Assembly (NCBI RefSeq): GCF_009939225.1
Contig: NZ_JAACJR010000008.1
Location: 617,107-681,106 of the forward strand
Origin: Sediminibacterium soli
Lineage (GTDB): Bacteria; Bacteroidota; Bacteroidia; Chitinophagales; Chitinophagaceae
DNA length: 64,000 nt
Reading direction: 5' to 3'
Below, one piece after another: positions 63,011 through 64,000 of the stretch (within the stretch, counting starts at the first letter, position 1; every line of letters begins with the position of its first letter). A program made the position numbers and the translations under genes. The notes under the pieces are model-generated. The model was not told where the DNA came from. It did no database searches and saw nothing but the letters and a program-made list of their open reading frames with translations.

Positions 63011-63685
63011 ATGAAACCATACGGGCTTTTATTCATCGCGATGATCATGTGCGTACATGCTGCCATCGGCCAGGATGATAAGAAAGTTTTGTCCAACACC
63101 CATCTTTTTGCCGCTCCCAAAGACTCCGCCAGCCGCGACAGTCTGCTGAAAACAAGGCCCGCCGCTTTGGCAAGAAAAGACAGCGGCCGGAAAAAGCACG
63201 ATCCACGCATTGCTACAAAACGATCCCTGATCCTTCCGGGATGGGGACAGGCATACAACAAAGAATACTGGAAGATCCCGATCGTATACGGCATTCTTGC
63301 CATTCCCACCACGCTGTTTTTTTACAACAACAGCTACTACAACAAAACCAAGTTCGCCTACGAAGCGCGTTACAAAGCCCAGCAGGGAGATTCTTCCGAT
63401 CTTCCGAAGATCGACCCCGAAATAGCCAATATCAGCATTTCCGGTCTGCAGAACTACCGGAACGCGTTCCGCCGCGACAGGGACTATGCAGTGCTCTGGT
63501 TTCTGGCAGCATGGGCGCTGCAGGTGGCCGATGCCACGGTGTTTGCGCACCTGAAGGAGTTTGATGTAAGCAATGACCTTACCATGCAGGTGAATCCCTC
63601 GTTTAACCCGTATACAAGAACCCCGGCGCTGAGCCTTACACTGAACCTGAAGAACGCATCGCAGCGAAAGATAGTGGCCAGGTAG
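63011..63685 (+). CDS. DUF5683 domain protein, exported or membrane
   Basis: 224 residues. An N-terminal signal or anchor (MKPYGLLFIAMIMCVHAAIG), a charged linker, then KRSLILPGWGQAYNKEYWKIPIVYGILAIP, the DUF5683 hallmark, with a membrane helix, a tyrosine-rich loop, NYRNAFRRDRDYAVLWFLAAWALQVADATV (in part) as a second helix and a beta-rich tail. Often found between parB and dapB in Bacteroidetes; function unknown. An in-frame TTG at 62999 overlaps the parB stop; the ATG at 63011 is preferred. Confidence 0.87.
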   Translation: MKPYGLLFIAMIMCVHAAIGQDDKKVLSNTHLFAAPKDSASRDSLLKTRPAALARKDSGRKKHDPRIATKRSLILPGWGQAYNKEYWKIPIVYGILAIPTTLFFYNNSYYNKTKFAYEARYKAQQGDSSDLPKIDPEIANISISGLQNYRNAFRRDRDYAVLWFLAAWALQVADATVFAHLKEFDVSNDLTMQVNPSFNPYTRTPALSLTLNLKNASQRKIVAR

Positions 63686-63720
63686 CAGCCCCTGCCAGAA
63701 GGATTCGTGTATATTGATTT

Positions 63721-63737
63721 TGCAAAGTAGCTTTGCA
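63721..63737. promoter_or_regulatory. palindrome TGCAAAG-TAG-CTTTGCA before dapB
   Basis: A perfect 7-base inverted repeat with a 3-base spacer, 22 bases before the dapB start. It overlaps a near-consensus -7 box, TGATTTTG (63715-63722). It could be an operator or a small hairpin; no regulator is indicated. Confidence 0.35.
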
Positions 63738-63759
63738 GGCATTCCTTAAAACATCTACT

Positions 63760-64000
63760 ATGAAAATTGCGCTAATCGGTTATGGCAAAATGGGTAAGGC
63801 CATTGAAAACATCGCCCTGGAAAAAGGACACGAGGTGGTGGTAAAGATCGATCTGGACAATGCAGACGCGTTCAACAAAGAGAATATGGCCAGGGCGGAT
63901 GTTGCCATAGAGTTCACCGGCCCGCACAGCGCATTCGACAACATCATGAAATGCCTGGCATTCGGCATTCCCGTGGTATCCGGTTCCACCGGCTGGCTCG
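63760..64000 (+). CDS. dapB: 4-hydroxy-tetrahydrodipicolinate reductase, cut by window end
   Basis: The first 80 codons are present; the usual length is about 240. MKIALIGYGKMGKAIENIA is the NAD(P)-binding Rossmann start (GxGxxG), VAIEFTGPHSAFDNIMKCL and GIPVVSGSTGW are the usual DapB segments. It reduces hydroxy-tetrahydrodipicolinate toward lysine and diaminopimelate for peptidoglycan. It follows the par-DUF5683 block, an order common in Bacteroidetes. Confidence 0.95.
   Translation, partial: MKIALIGYGKMGKAIENIALEKGHEVVVKIDLDNADAFNKENMARADVAIEFTGPHSAFDNIMKCLAFGIPVVSGSTGWL

Noticed and set aside
1..64000. tRNA or rRNA genes, CRISPR arrays, insertion sequences, prophage genes and parS sites
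   Set aside because: None was seen when reading both strands. The repeats present are dispersed intergenic words without spacers or a transposase, and no parS-like GTTCCACGTGGAAC was found near parAB.

Overview
The window looks like chromosomal DNA from a Bacteroidetes (Bacteroidota) bacterium, most likely of the Chitinophagaceae type. The reasons are the -7 promoter boxes of the form TAnnTTTG, the near absence of Shine-Dalgarno sites, families typical of the phylum (outer membrane beta-barrel/CarboxypepD_reg proteins, DUF4369-TlpA thioredoxins, DUF4954, DUF5683, PorT-like barrels, bifunctional HisIE and HisB) and the short-period intergenic repeats. The genus cannot be fixed from sequence alone. 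No rRNA, tRNA, CRISPR array, transposase or phage gene was seen.

Layout. 1-8.7 kb: a phosphohexomutase (cut by the window edge), a PyrR-like phosphoribosyltransferase, a membrane Fe-S protein and its HdrB-like partner separated by a LysE-type exporter bounded by inverted repeats, a conserved Bacteroidetes protein, a large outer membrane barrel protein and a YffB/ArsC-like protein. 8.8-19.4 kb (minus strand): a compact unit trpE-G-D-C-F-B-A-hisH-A-F-IE followed by a TlpA-like thioredoxin gene. 19.4-21.5 kb: an amidohydrolase, a repeat-filled gap and a DUF2147 gene on the plus strand. 21.5-27.9 kb (minus strand): hisG-D-C, a PQQ-type dehydrogenase and cytochrome c pair, then hisB. 28-40 kb: a GH16 glucanase, an S9 peptidase, a TlpA-like protein, a lactonase, an MFS transporter plus trehalase pair, an FKBP fusion protein and a GH1 glycosidase. 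40-44.7 kb: a TetR-EmrA-EmrB-TolC drug efflux operon. 45-64 kb: a SET-domain protein, MgtE, a giant TraB-type protein, GH3 and GNAT genes, glmS-DUF4954, a PorT-like barrel, a metallophosphoesterase, a metallo-beta-lactamase-fold hydrolase, parA-parB-DUF5683 and the start of dapB.

The most interesting result is regulatory. Two tiny unlisted leader genes sit before the two amino-acid operons: trpL (MTNVFQQNWWWHTNSVRGL) before trpE, and hisL (MRQFAHTHHHHILPIG) before hisG. Each is followed by an intrinsic terminator and by a leader segment, overlapping the leader stop codon region, that can pair with the 5' arm of that terminator. Both have the same promoter geometry (TTTG, 20 bases, a TAnnTTTG-type box, 7 bases, ATG), which leaves almost no room for a 5' untranslated region. 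The histidine pathway is split: hisGDC...B lies behind the His leader, while hisHAFIE lies behind the trp genes with no visible promoter of its own, so half of the pathway should be read from the tryptophan-controlled unit. Gene order suggests that one ancestral hisGDCBHAFIE run was broken up by the trp block and by a dehydrogenase/cytochrome pair.
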